Positions 1-7,799 of a stretch of 64,000 nt of DNA are shown one piece after another; position 1 is the stretch's first letter; the number at the start of each line of letters is the position of its first letter. Where the stretch lies: positions 13,819-77,818 of the forward strand of contig CAMLHL010000004.1 in the NCBI GenBank assembly GCA_946479855.1, given 5' to 3'. The DNA comes from an uncultured Pseudomonadota bacterium. Its GTDB lineage: Bacteria; Pseudomonadota; Gammaproteobacteria; Burkholderiales; Rhodocyclaceae. Position numbers and translations under genes: made by a program. The notes beneath the pieces were generated by a model. It made no database searches, was not told the DNA's origin, and saw nothing but the letters and a program-made list of their open reading frames with translations.

Positions 1-2
1 TC

Positions 3-2021
3 CTGTTGTTGATGCTGGCCCCGGCTTTTGCGCTGGAGCAGGTCGTCATCCAATTGAACTGGAAACATCAGTTCCAGTTTGGCGGTTATTACGCTGCCAT
101 CGAAAAAGGCTATTTTCGCGATGCCGGCTTCGACGTCAGCCTGCGCGAGTTGAGCGAAGGCCGTGATCCCATCGACTCAGTGCTCGACGGCGAAGCGGAT
201 TTCGGTGTCGCTGCATCGGAACTGGCCTTGCGCCGGGCGCAGGGCCAGCCGGTCGTGGCCCTGGCCGCCATCGTCCAGAACTCGCCGCTGGTCCTGCTGG
301 TCAATCGGCGCAAGATCACCAGCATTGATGCGCTGAAAGGCAGTCGCATCATGTTGACGCCGCATGAAACGGAGCTGTTCGCCTACCTGCGCCGCGAGGA
401 TGTCGGCAACTACACCGCAGTGGCGCACAGCTTCGATTCACAGGATCTGATTTCCGGCCGCGTCGACGCCCTGTCGGGGTATCTGACCGACGAACCCTAC
501 ACCTTGCGCGAAGCGGGTTTCCCCTACCTGGCCTTCCATCCATCGGCGGTGGGCATCAATTTCTATGGCGACACCCTGTTCACCACCGAGGCGCGCGTCC
601 GCCACTCGGCCGACCGCGTGCGCGCCTTCCGGGCGGCGGCGATCCAGGGCTGGGCCTACGCCATGGCGCATCCCGAGGAAATCGCCGAGCTGATCCTGAA
701 AAAATATTCGCAGCGCCACAGCCGCGAGCACCTCCTCTTCGAAGCCAACGAACTGAAGCGCCTGATGCAGCCGGAACTGGTCGAAATTGGCCAGCAGTCG
801 GCTGCCCGCTGGCTGCAGATTGCGCAGACCTACGCCGAATTGGGCATGCTGCCGGAAAAATATTCGATCACCGGCCTGATTTTCGAGACCGAGGAACGCA
901 AATTGCCCGCCTGGTTCGGTGTCGCGCTGGCGGCGGCGGTCCTGCTGATCGTCATCATTGCGGTGACTGCCCTGTATTTTGCCCGCCTCACCCGACGCCT
1001 GAGCCGTGAAATGATTTCCCGGCGCGTCTTCGAGCGCGCTTTGCGCAACAGCGAGGAGCGTTACCGGCAACTGGCCGAGCACAGCAAGGATGTGATCTGG
1101 ACGCTCGATCTGGCCAGCCGGCGCTTTACCTATGTCAGTCCTTCGGTGGAAACCGTGCGCGGTTTTTCGCCGGAAGAGGTCATCAGCCAGCCGCTGGCCG
1201 AGGCCATGACGCCTGAAGCCTATGCCAAGGTGACGGTCGTTCTCGAAGAGCATCTGCAGCGCCTGGCGGCCGGTGACCAGAGTGCGTTGTCGGCGATGAC
1301 CGAGATCGAGCAGCCGCACAAGAATGGCGGCATCGTTGTCTCCGAAGTCGTTGCCAGCTTTCTGCTTGATCCGCAAGGCAAGCCGCACGCCCTGCTCGGC
1401 ATTGCCCGCGACATCACCGAGCGTCGCCGCGTCGAGGCCCAGTTGCGCGGCGCCAACGACATGCTGCGCAAGCAGCTCGGCGAAATCGAGAAACTGCAGG
1501 CCGCCCTGCAGGAACAGGCCATCCGCGACAGCCTGACCGGTTGCTTCAATCGCCGCTATCTCGATGAAACCCTCGAGCGCGAGCTGTCGCGTTCACGCCG
1601 AGAGGGCAATCCACTGGCGCTGGTCATCCTCGATATCGATCACTTCAAGCAGATCAACGATACCTACGGCCACCAGGCCGGCGACCAGGCGCTGATCGAG
1701 CTGGCTCAGACCCTGCGCGCCGATATCAGGCATGAGGATGTGCTCTGTCGCTATGGCGGCGAGGAGTTCGTCATCCTGATGCCGCAAATGCCGCTGGCCA
1801 AGGCCGCCGAACGTGCGGAGAGCTGGCGCCGCAGGATCGCCGACATTCGCGTGCCGTTCGGTAATTTCGAGCTGACCTTCACCACCTCGGCCGGCGTCGC
1901 TGCCTATCCGGACCACGGCAAGATGCCCGACGAACTGACCCAGTCGGCCGACCTGGCGCTTTACCTGGCCAAGAACGAGGGCCGCAACCGGGTGGTCGTC
2001 TATTCGCCGAACGCCTTCTGA
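3..2021 (+). CDS. Periplasmic-binding (NMT1/THI5-like) PAS diguanylate cyclase, 5' end cut by window
   Basis: The frame is open to the left edge, so the start and most of the signal peptide lie outside; the first visible residues look like the end of a signal peptide (LAPAFA, then LEQVV). An NMT1/THI5-type substrate-binding domain follows (NWKHQFQFGGYYAA, to about residue 290), then one membrane helix near 303-325, a PAS domain near 348-475 and a GGDEF domain from about 505. The active-site motif is GGEEF, preceded five residues earlier by RHED, a good product-inhibition I-site (RxxD). It probably makes cyclic di-GMP in the cytoplasm in response to a small periplasmic ligand. The ligand cannot be deduced; THI5-like domains often bind pyrimidine-type compounds. 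Confidence 0.9.
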   Translation: MLLMLAPAFALEQVVIQLNWKHQFQFGGYYAAIEKGYFRDAGFDVSLRELSEGRDPIDSVLDGEADFGVAASELALRRAQGQPVVALAAIVQNSPLVLLVNRRKITSIDALKGSRIMLTPHETELFAYLRREDVGNYTAVAHSFDSQDLISGRVDALSGYLTDEPYTLREAGFPYLAFHPSAVGINFYGDTLFTTEARVRHSADRVRAFRAAAIQGWAYAMAHPEEIAELILKKYSQRHSREHLLFEANELKRLMQPELVEIGQQSAARWLQIAQTYAELGMLPEKYSITGLIFETEERKLPAWFGVALAAAVLLIVIIAVTALYFARLTRRLSREMISRRVFERALRNSEERYRQLAEHSKDVIWTLDLASRRFTYVSPSVETVRGFSPEEVISQPLAEAMTPEAYAKVTVVLEEHLQRLAAGDQSALSAMTEIEQPHKNGGIVVSEVVASFLLDPQGKPHALLGIARDITERRRVEAQLRGANDMLRKQLGEIEKLQAALQEQAIRDSLTGCFNRRYLDETLERELSRSRREGNPLALVILDIDHFKQINDTYGHQAGDQALIELAQTLRADIRHEDVLCRYGGEEFVILMPQMPLAKAAERAESWRRRIADIRVPFGNFELTFTTSAGVAAYPDHGKMPDELTQSADLALYLAKNEGRNRVVVYSPNAF

Positions 2022-2149
2022 CGCCGCTGGGCCACCGCCAAGGGCTGGCCGGCACCAGGCGGGCAGGGAACGCGGCCGCTAACCGATGCTAGCGCAAGCG
2101 GCTCCCTCGGCGCATCGATTCGCCAATGAGCGCCCGCTGGCGCATACAT

Positions 2150-3604
2150 CTAAGCTTCGATGTTGAAGCAGAGGTATTTGATTTCGAGATAGTCCTCGAT
2201 GCCATACTTCGAGCCTTCGCGGCCCAGGCCGGATTGCTTGATGCCGCCGAAGGGCGCCACCTCGTTCGAAATCAGCCCGGTATTGATGCCGACCATGCCG
2301 TATTCCAGCGCCTCGCCGATGCGCCAGCAGCGCCCGACATCGCGGCTGAAGAAATAGGCGGCCAGCCCGAACTCGGTGTCGTTGGCCATGGCGATAGCCT
2401 GTTCCTCGGTCTCGAAGCGGAAGAGCGGTGCCACCGGCCCGAAGGTTTCCTCGCGGGCGACCTTCATCGTCGGAGTGACGTCGGCCAGCACGGTCGGCTG
2501 GAAGAAGTTGCCGCCACGTTCATGGCGAGCGCCGCCGCACAGCACGCGGGCGCCCTTGCCGAGAGCATCGGCTACATGCGCCTCGACCTTGGCCAGGCCG
2601 GCCGCGTTGATCAAGGGGCCCTGGGCGACGCCGGCCTCGGTGCCATCGCCGACCTTCAGGCTGTCTGCCTTTGCCGCGAACTTCGCTGCGAATTCTTCGT
2701 AGATACCGGCCTGGACCAGGAAGCGATTGGCGCAGACGCAGGTCTGCCCGGTATTCCGGTATTTTGCGATGATTGCGCCGTCGACCGCCGCATTGATGTC
2801 GGCATCGTCGAACACGATAAAGGGGGCATTGCCGCCCAGTTCCAGCGACAGCTTCTTGATGGTCGGAGCGCATTGCGCCATCAGCAGCCGGCCCACCGCG
2901 GTCGAACCGGTAAACGAGAGCTTGCGGACGATCGGGTTGGCGCACAGCTCGCCGCCGATTTCGGCCGGCTGGCCGGTCACCACATTGAATACTCCGGCCG
3001 GGAAACCCGCCTGTTCGGCCAGTGCGGCCAGCGCCAGCGCAGTCAGCGGCGTTGCCTCGGCTGGCTTGACCACCACCGGGCAGCCGGCGGCCAGCGCCGG
3101 GGCGACTTTGCGGGTGATCATGGCAAGCGGAAAATTCCACGGCGTGATTGCGGCGCAGACGCCGATCGGCTGCTTGATGACCAGCAGGCGGTTATTCGCT
3201 GCCGGGCTGGGAATGCTCTCGCCGTAGGTGCGCTTGCCTTCTTCGGCAAACCATTCGATGAACGAAGCGCCGTAGACCACTTCCCCCTTGGCCTCGAGCA
3301 GCGGCTTGCCGCACTCGGCGGTAATCAGCTGGGCAAGGTCGTCGGCATTCTGCAAAATGAGCTGGAACCAGGCCTGCAGCAACTGTGCGCGGCGCCGGGC
3401 TGTCAAGGCGCGCCAAGCGGGCCACGCCTGCTCGGCCGCTACGATGGCGCGGCGGGTTTCGGCGGCGCCGCAGCGTGGCACATCGCCCAGATTTTCCCCG
3501 TTCGCCGGGTTGATCACGGCCAGCGTGGCACCGTCGTCGGCTGTGCTCCAGTTTTGGCCAATCAGGGCAGTTGACCGTAGCAATTGCGTATTCGAGAGTT
3601 TCAT
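2150..3604 (-). CDS. gabD: NAD(P)-dependent succinate-semialdehyde dehydrogenase
   Basis: This 484-residue aldehyde dehydrogenase has the family's full length. It shows the cofactor-site motif TPWNFPLAM, the general-base glutamate in LELGGNAP near residue 251 and the nucleophilic cysteine in GQTCVCANR near 286. The C-terminal PFGGIKQSGLGREGS is typical of the GabD branch. It should oxidise succinate semialdehyde to succinate, the last step of 4-aminobutyrate breakdown; no gabT is adjacent, so other semialdehydes are possible substrates. It is divergent from the NlpC/P60 gene. Two copies of the dispersed CTRCGGTCGAC-type motif lie inside it, one at codons 8-11. Confidence 0.93.
   Translation of the reverse strand: MKLSNTQLLRSTALIGQNWSTADDGATLAVINPANGENLGDVPRCGAAETRRAIVAAEQAWPAWRALTARRRAQLLQAWFQLILQNADDLAQLITAECGKPLLEAKGEVVYGASFIEWFAEEGKRTYGESIPSPAANNRLLVIKQPIGVCAAITPWNFPLAMITRKVAPALAAGCPVVVKPAEATPLTALALAALAEQAGFPAGVFNVVTGQPAEIGGELCANPIVRKLSFTGSTAVGRLLMAQCAPTIKKLSLELGGNAPFIVFDDADINAAVDGAIIAKYRNTGQTCVCANRFLVQAGIYEEFAAKFAAKADSLKVGDGTEAGVAQGPLINAAGLAKVEAHVADALGKGARVLCGGARHERGGNFFQPTVLADVTPTMKVAREETFGPVAPLFRFETEEQAIAMANDTEFGLAAYFFSRDVGRCWRIGEALEYGMVGINTGLISNEVAPFGGIKQSGLGREGSKYGIEDYLEIKYLCFNIEA
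2760..2790 (-). repeat. Uptake-like motif, one-mismatch copy (in gabD)
   Basis: The core CGGCGGTCGAC occupies 2780-2790 on the minus strand, one base from the consensus YTRCGGTCGAC. The second tract, AAAA, lies at +15 to +18 after the core; the first tract is weak (AAT at +6 to +8). It encodes A-A-V-D in gabD. Confidence 0.5.
3550..3580 (-). repeat. Uptake-like motif, variant CTACGGTCAAC (start of gabD)
   Basis: The core is at 3570-3580 on the minus strand with A in place of G at position 9. AAAA follows at +15 to +18. The same variant core recurs at 36426. Confidence 0.55.
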
Positions 3605-3667
3605 GGTCTTGAAAAATCCTGTGGAAACGGTAAGTTACGGAATGTTCCGAGAAAAAGTCTTAGCAAT

Positions 3668-4171
3668 ATGCGCGTCCCGCTCCTGGCCCCGATTTTCCTT
3701 TCGATCCTGCTCCTCTCTGCCTGCAGCGGCCCGGAGCCACGGCCCGATGCAGCATCGAAGGAAACTATAACGCAAGCTTCCCGCCCGGTCAGCGAGAAGG
3801 GCAACGAGGTGGTCATGTATGCCCTCGGCCTGATCGATACCGGCTACCGCTTCGGCGGCAAGAACCCCGAGGCCGGCCTGGATTGCAGCGGCATGGTCAG
3901 TTACATCTACGCTCAGGTGGCCGGGCTGAAGGTCAAGGGAAGCGCGGCGGAGATCGCCCGCAACGGCCGTCCGATAGGGCGCACCGAACTGCGTCCGGGG
4001 GATCTCGTCTTCTTCAATACCCTGAATCGTTCCTTCTCGCATGTCGGTATCTACATCGGAGACACGCGTTTCATTCACGCCCCCTCCACCAACGGCCGGG
4101 TGCGCATCGATCGGCTCAGCGACGCTTACTACGCCCAGCGCTTCGAGGCGGCGCGCACCTTCTTCGACTGA
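3668..4171 (+). CDS. NlpC/P60-family lipoprotein peptidase
   Basis: A 167-residue protein starting at the ATG at 3668, which places a lipoprotein signal directly at the N terminus (LLLSAC, lipobox Cys near residue 20); the longer frame from 3584 would bury that signal. The NlpC/P60 domain has the catalytic cysteine in GLDCSGMVSYIY, the histidine in SHVGIYIGD and a third polar residue in FIHAPS. Such enzymes cut peptide stems of murein, usually the gamma-D-glutamyl to diamino acid bond, here probably from the outer membrane. It is divergent from gabD across 63 bases and ends 6 bases before the end of the convergent HDOD gene. Confidence 0.92.
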   Translation: MRVPLLAPIFLSILLLSACSGPEPRPDAASKETITQASRPVSEKGNEVVMYALGLIDTGYRFGGKNPEAGLDCSGMVSYIYAQVAGLKVKGSAAEIARNGRPIGRTELRPGDLVFFNTLNRSFSHVGIYIGDTRFIHAPSTNGRVRIDRLSDAYYAQRFEAARTFFD

Positions 4172-4177
4172 GTGGTT

Positions 4178-5041
4178 TCAGGCGACGCAGGTTTCGGCCG
4201 CGGCACCCACCTTGGCGCGCAATTCATCGAGGTCATCGACCGACAGCCCGAGAAAATCGCAGGCCCGTTCAAACAGGTCGCTGCCAACTTCAATGTCGGT
4301 TTCATCCTGACATTCGCATAGCAGGCGTTCGGCAATCTGTGTCACGGCGATCAGCGACAAGGCTCCGCCGGGGAGGGTGCGGTCCGGCAGATCGTAGGCA
4401 TCCGGTTCGTGATGAAAGCGGATCGCCTGGCCGAGCAGGGGCGGCAAACCCCAGTTGCGCACCAGCAGCGAGCCGATGATCGGGTGGGTGCAAGGGAAAA
4501 AACCAGCTTCGGCGCTGACCAGCATCGCACCGTCGTGCTGGCAGTTTTCCAGCAGTTCGCCGTAGCTCGGGAAGCGGCGCATCATCAGGGGAACCGCAGC
4601 GTCGTGGAAGAGCGCGTAGGTGTAGGCGGCATCCGGCGAAATGCCGTACTGGCGGCGGGCGATCAGGCTGGCGACGACGGATACCAGTGTCGTGCGCTTC
4701 CAGAAACTCTCGAGCCACGCCGCCGGCAGGCCGGTAATGCTGGCGCGCAAGGCCGAGGCGATCACGACGCAGACCACGTTATTGATGCCTAGCCGTTCGA
4801 CGGCCTTGCGCACGCCGGAAAGCTGGTTGCCAACACCAAAGAGTGGCGAATTGGCCAGTTTCAGCGCGGCGGCGGACATGCCGGCGTCGCTGGTGATGAT
4901 ATTGGCCAGCCGTTGCAGATCCGGCTCGTCCTTCTGCGCCTCCTTCATGGCCTCGGTGACACTCTTCGGGCAAGTCGGAATGTCTACCGTCGACATCACC
5001 TTCTCGATATCTTCAGGGGAAAGTTCGCGGGTCAATGGCAT
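4178..5041 (-). CDS. HDOD-domain signalling protein
   Basis: A 287-residue protein made almost entirely of one HDOD domain (MPLTRELSPEDI start, PTCPKSVTEAM, DAGMSAAALKLANSPLFG, then FHDAAVPLMM). HDOD is related to HD phosphohydrolases but usually lacks the metal-binding residues, and family members act in signalling or cell-cycle control. No second domain (GGDEF, EAL or receiver) is attached, so the partner is unknown. It is convergent with the NlpC/P60 lipoprotein and has its own upstream region next to the tRNA locus. Confidence 0.88.
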   Translation of the reverse strand: MPLTRELSPEDIEKVMSTVDIPTCPKSVTEAMKEAQKDEPDLQRLANIITSDAGMSAAALKLANSPLFGVGNQLSGVRKAVERLGINNVVCVVIASALRASITGLPAAWLESFWKRTTLVSVVASLIARRQYGISPDAAYTYALFHDAAVPLMMRRFPSYGELLENCQHDGAMLVSAEAGFFPCTHPIIGSLLVRNWGLPPLLGQAIRFHHEPDAYDLPDRTLPGGALSLIAVTQIAERLLCECQDETDIEVGSDLFERACDFLGLSVDDLDELRAKVGAAAETCVA

Positions 5042-5143
5042 ATTTGCGCCAGTAAATTATGCATTATTGTTAATTCCGGAAATCTTAATCCGTCCCCCGG
5101 CATGGACGCAAGGATTACCTAAGGGTAGAATGCCTGCTCCCAA

Positions 5144-5179
5144 GCGCCCTAGCTCAGCTGGATAGAGTACTCCCCTCCG
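5144..5179 (+). pseudogene. tRNA 5'-half remnant (tRNA-Arg-like)
   Basis: This 36-base stretch reads like the acceptor strand, D arm and first half of the anticodon arm of a tRNA. Twenty-two bases (5150-5171) are identical to the same part of the intact tRNA-Arg downstream (5265-5286). After the CCTCCG of the anticodon region the tRNA fold stops: no T arm (GGTTCGAATCC) and no matching 3' acceptor strand follow before the next tRNA. It is probably the debris of a duplicated tRNA gene. Confidence 0.65.
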
Positions 5180-5180
5180 C

Positions 5181-5225
5181 AGGCAATCGTCGGAGAAGTC
5201 AGGCGTAGTTGAATGACGATTGCCT
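5181..5225. repeat. 11-bp perfect inverted repeat in the broken tRNA
   Basis: AGGCAATCGTC at 5181-5191 is perfectly complementary to GACGATTGCCT at 5215-5225, with a 23-base loop. It begins exactly where the tRNA remnant stops. A smaller hairpin follows (GGTCA 5229-5233 with TGACC 5240-5244). The heptamer CCTCCGC stands on both sides of the block (5174-5180 and 5251-5257), as a target duplication or slippage scar might. Confidence 0.7.
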
Positions 5226-5257
5226 TAAGGTCATGCAAGTGACCGATCATCCTCCGC

Positions 5258-5334
5258 GCGGCTGTAGCTCAGCTGGATAGAGTACTGGCCTCCGAAGCCA
5301 GGGGTCGTGGGTTCGAATCCCGCCAGCCGCGCCA
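5258..5334 (+). tRNA. tRNA-Arg (anticodon CCG)
   Basis: A complete 77-base cloverleaf: acceptor GCGGCTG pairs with CAGCCGC, discriminator G and encoded CCA. The anticodon stem CTGGC/GCCAG encloses the loop CTCCGAA, giving anticodon CCG (reads CGG, arginine). The T arm GTGGG-TTCGAAT-CCCGC is canonical. No terminator-like hairpin was seen just downstream. Confidence 0.97.
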
Positions 5335-5496
5335 AATCCTGATTCAACCGATTTATTGACCGGGCTTGATCGGCCGGCGCTACGCTGGCCAATGGACGAC
5401 GCTGTTCGGACGTCGCTGGGCGTCCTACCTTGGCCGGACACCGATTCAGGGGCGGCCGCTAACCGCAGCGCTCGGTCTGCGGCGTTCATTGAAAAG

Positions 5497-5976
5497 TCAG
5501 CCGCGGCGGGCTGCTTCAATTGCAGCGATATCGATCTTTCCCATCTGCATCATGGCATCGAAGGCGCGCTTGGCTGCTGCGCGGTCAGGGTCGGCAATGG
5601 CGGCAATCAGGGCGCGCGGCGTGATCTGCCACGACAGGCCCCACCTGTCCTTGCACCAGCCGCATGCACTTTCTTGTCCGCCATTATTAACGATCGCGTT
5701 CCACAAGCGATCGGTTTCGGCTTGGTCGTCGGTCGCAATCTGGAACGAGAAGGCCTCGTTGTGCTTGAAAGCCGGGCCGCCATTCAATCCGATGCAGGGG
5801 ATGCCCATCACCGTGAACTCGACCATCAGGACATCCCCGTTTTTGCCGGCGGGGTAGTCGCCTGGTGCGCGATGGATCGTGCCTACGGCGCTGTCCGGAA
5901 AGGTTGCGGCATAAAACTGTGCGGCCTCCTCGGCCGTGCCGTCGTACCAAAGACAGATCGTGTTCTTGCTCGCCAT
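5497..5976 (-). CDS. VOC-superfamily (PhnB/3-demethylubiquinone methyltransferase-like) protein
   Basis: A 159-residue single-domain protein of the vicinal oxygen chelate fold: MASKNTICLWYDGTAEEAAQFYAATF at the N terminus, then FSFQIATDDQAETDRLWNAI and CGWCKDRWGLSWQITPRALI. Proteins of this PhnB-like group are often labelled methyltransferases but their chemistry is mostly unknown. The ATG at 5976 was chosen because GGAGGAGAA lies 4-5 bases upstream; the longer frame to 6096 has no such site. It is divergent from the LeuE-type exporter. Confidence 0.85.
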   Translation of the reverse strand: MASKNTICLWYDGTAEEAAQFYAATFPDSAVGTIHRAPGDYPAGKNGDVLMVEFTVMGIPCIGLNGGPAFKHNEAFSFQIATDDQAETDRLWNAIVNNGGQESACGWCKDRWGLSWQITPRALIAAIADPDRAAAKRAFDAMMQMGKIDIAAIEAARRG

Positions 5977-6237
5977 CTTCGTTCTCCTCCGCATCGTGAC
6001 CATGCCAATTGATGGCGCTTGATCAGTGGACCTGCAGCGCCCGAAAGGGTTCTTGTGGCGGAAGGGCTCTCGGTCCAGCCTATCGACCTGCGCCACGCCG
6101 GCCGGAAATCGTCGTTCCCTGAAGTGACGGGGCGTTTCAAGGTCGGTGATCGGCCTACTCAGCCGAGGTTCAGGCTAGGGTGGCCACGCCAGAGGTTGTA
6201 CGATTCAAGCTTCGCTCACCGTTTGCGGATCAAGACA

Positions 6238-6882
6238 TTGTTCTACGGCATCACTGACCTTACTACCTTTGTCCTGGGCACCATCTTCATTGTCTTGCTG
6301 CCAGGCCCGAACTCCATCTACGTGATGACCGTCGCTTCCCGGTTTGGCCTGTCGGCCGGCTATCGTGGCGCAGCGGGTATTTTTGTCGGCGACCTGATCC
6401 TGATGACATTGGCGGCTACCGGTGTCGCGTCATTGTTTCAGGCCAATCCTTCGCTCTTCCTGGCACTCAAATACGCCGGTGCCGCCTACCTGATATTTCT
6501 TGGGGCAGGTCTTCTCCGTTCGGCGCTATCTCTCTGGCGCGGAACGGATGGCGCAGCCAGCACGCAACTTGTTGTCAGCGCCCCTCGGCCATTTCGGGTC
6601 GCGCTGGGCATCAGCCTGATGAACCCGAAGGCGATTCTGTTTTATGTTTCCTTCTTCATTCAATTTGTTTCCCCGGCGTATGAGCATCCGGCGCTATCCT
6701 TCCTTATCCTGGGCGCCATCGTTCAAGCCTGCAGCATGCTATATCTGTTGCTCCTGATTCTCGGTGGCTCATTCCTGGCGGACACCTTCCGACGCCGGCG
6801 CAGGCTGTCGGCCGTTGCTACCGGTGGTGTGGGCGGGTTATTTATCGGCTTTGGAGTGAAACTGGCCGGCGCTAGCGCCTAG
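6238..6882 (+). CDS. LysE-family amino-acid exporter, LeuE-like
   Basis: About 214 residues with six hydrophobic segments. The order of motifs matches leucine exporter LeuE: FVLGTIFIVLLPGPNSIYVMTVASRFG near the N terminus, GIFVGDLILMTLAATGVASLF, then NPKAILFYVSFFIQFVSP. The family expels neutral amino acids across the inner membrane. No ATG opens the domain; TTG at 6238 (or TTG at 6223) is the best start, so the exact N terminus is uncertain. A divergently useful AraC regulator ends 14 bases downstream on the opposite strand. Confidence 0.85.
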   Translation: MFYGITDLTTFVLGTIFIVLLPGPNSIYVMTVASRFGLSAGYRGAAGIFVGDLILMTLAATGVASLFQANPSLFLALKYAGAAYLIFLGAGLLRSALSLWRGTDGAASTQLVVSAPRPFRVALGISLMNPKAILFYVSFFIQFVSPAYEHPALSFLILGAIVQACSMLYLLLLILGGSFLADTFRRRRRLSAVATGGVGGLFIGFGVKLAGASA

Positions 6883-6895
6883 TCTGTGCGCAGGT

Positions 6896-7681
6896 TTAGC
6901 GGCTGCGCCATGCCGAGGGCGGGCAGCCAATCTCCTGGCGGAACATGTAAGTGAACGCAGAAGTTGAGGCATAGCCCAAATCGAGGGCAATATCGGTCAC
7001 GTGCCGTCCGGCGCAGAGCCACTCCAGGGCCAGAAAGAGCCGAAGCTTGTGGCGCCACTCCCGAAGGGTGATGCCGGTCTCCTTTTCGAAGCGTCGGGCA
7101 AGGGTGCGGCCGGAGGCGCCCAACTCCCTTCCCCACGCGTCAATGCTGCGGGAGTCCGCTGGATTGGCGTAGAGCGTTTCGCAGATTCGGTGCAGTTGCG
7201 GGGTTTGGGGCCACGGCAAATGAAAGGCCTGCTTTTTCAGGCGCCGGAGCTGTTCGAACACCAAGTCGTGGAGCTTGTCGATATAACTGTCGGCCTCAAT
7301 ACGCTGGTCCGCCAACTCCAGTTCGACAATCAGCGCGCGAAGCAATCCGCTGACCGAATAGGGCGTGCACACATCGGGCATGCCGAGGCCCGGAACGTCA
7401 GCCACATAGAGGTTGCGAAACGCCGCCCCGTTGAGAGCCCCGGTAGTGTGCGGCACCCCGGTAGGAACCCAGATGGCTTGCTCCGGCGTGATGACATACC
7501 AGGAGCCGGCTACCGTCACGACCAGGGTGCCGGAAGTCGCATAGACGAACTGGTTCCAGCGGTGGGTATGGGTAGGGAATATCTCCCGGGCGCCGAGATT
7601 CTGTGAGCGCAGGAACACCGCCTTGGGGAGGGTCTCAATTTCCGGCACTTCAATTGTGGTCCAGCCTGCGGTTTGATACAT
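6896..7681 (-). CDS. AraC-family transcriptional regulator with cupin N terminus
   Basis: A 261-residue regulator. The N-terminal half is a cupin-type sensor (FPTHTHRWNQFVYATSGTLVV, then WVPTGVPHTT); the C-terminal third is the double helix-turn-helix AraC DNA-binding domain (ARRFEKETGITLREWRHKLRL and VTDIALDLGYASTSAFTYMFR). This arrangement is typical of local activators of efflux carriers. It is divergent from the MFS gene with 118 bases between the start codons, so that carrier is the likely target. The effector is unknown. Confidence 0.9.
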   Translation of the reverse strand: MYQTAGWTTIEVPEIETLPKAVFLRSQNLGAREIFPTHTHRWNQFVYATSGTLVVTVAGSWYVITPEQAIWVPTGVPHTTGALNGAAFRNLYVADVPGLGMPDVCTPYSVSGLLRALIVELELADQRIEADSYIDKLHDLVFEQLRRLKKQAFHLPWPQTPQLHRICETLYANPADSRSIDAWGRELGASGRTLARRFEKETGITLREWRHKLRLFLALEWLCAGRHVTDIALDLGYASTSAFTYMFRQEIGCPPSAWRSR

Positions 7682-7799
7682 GGCGTCCCGGCAATAAAAT
7701 CGATTGTCGTTTCATCGATACAAGTAGGCATTGTATCGAAAGACTGGATCGTGCCCCATCTTTACCATGGCGGACGTTACTCAATCGCGTGGAGTCTCC

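Noticed and set aside
2126..3574. 482-codon open frame opposite gabD
   Set aside because: It is the antisense shadow of gabD; the composition is that of a reversed high-G+C gene and there is no family match.
5181..5250. Group I intron in a tRNA anticodon loop
   Set aside because: The block is only about 70 bases, lacks any intron core and no 3' tRNA half follows that would match the 5' half.
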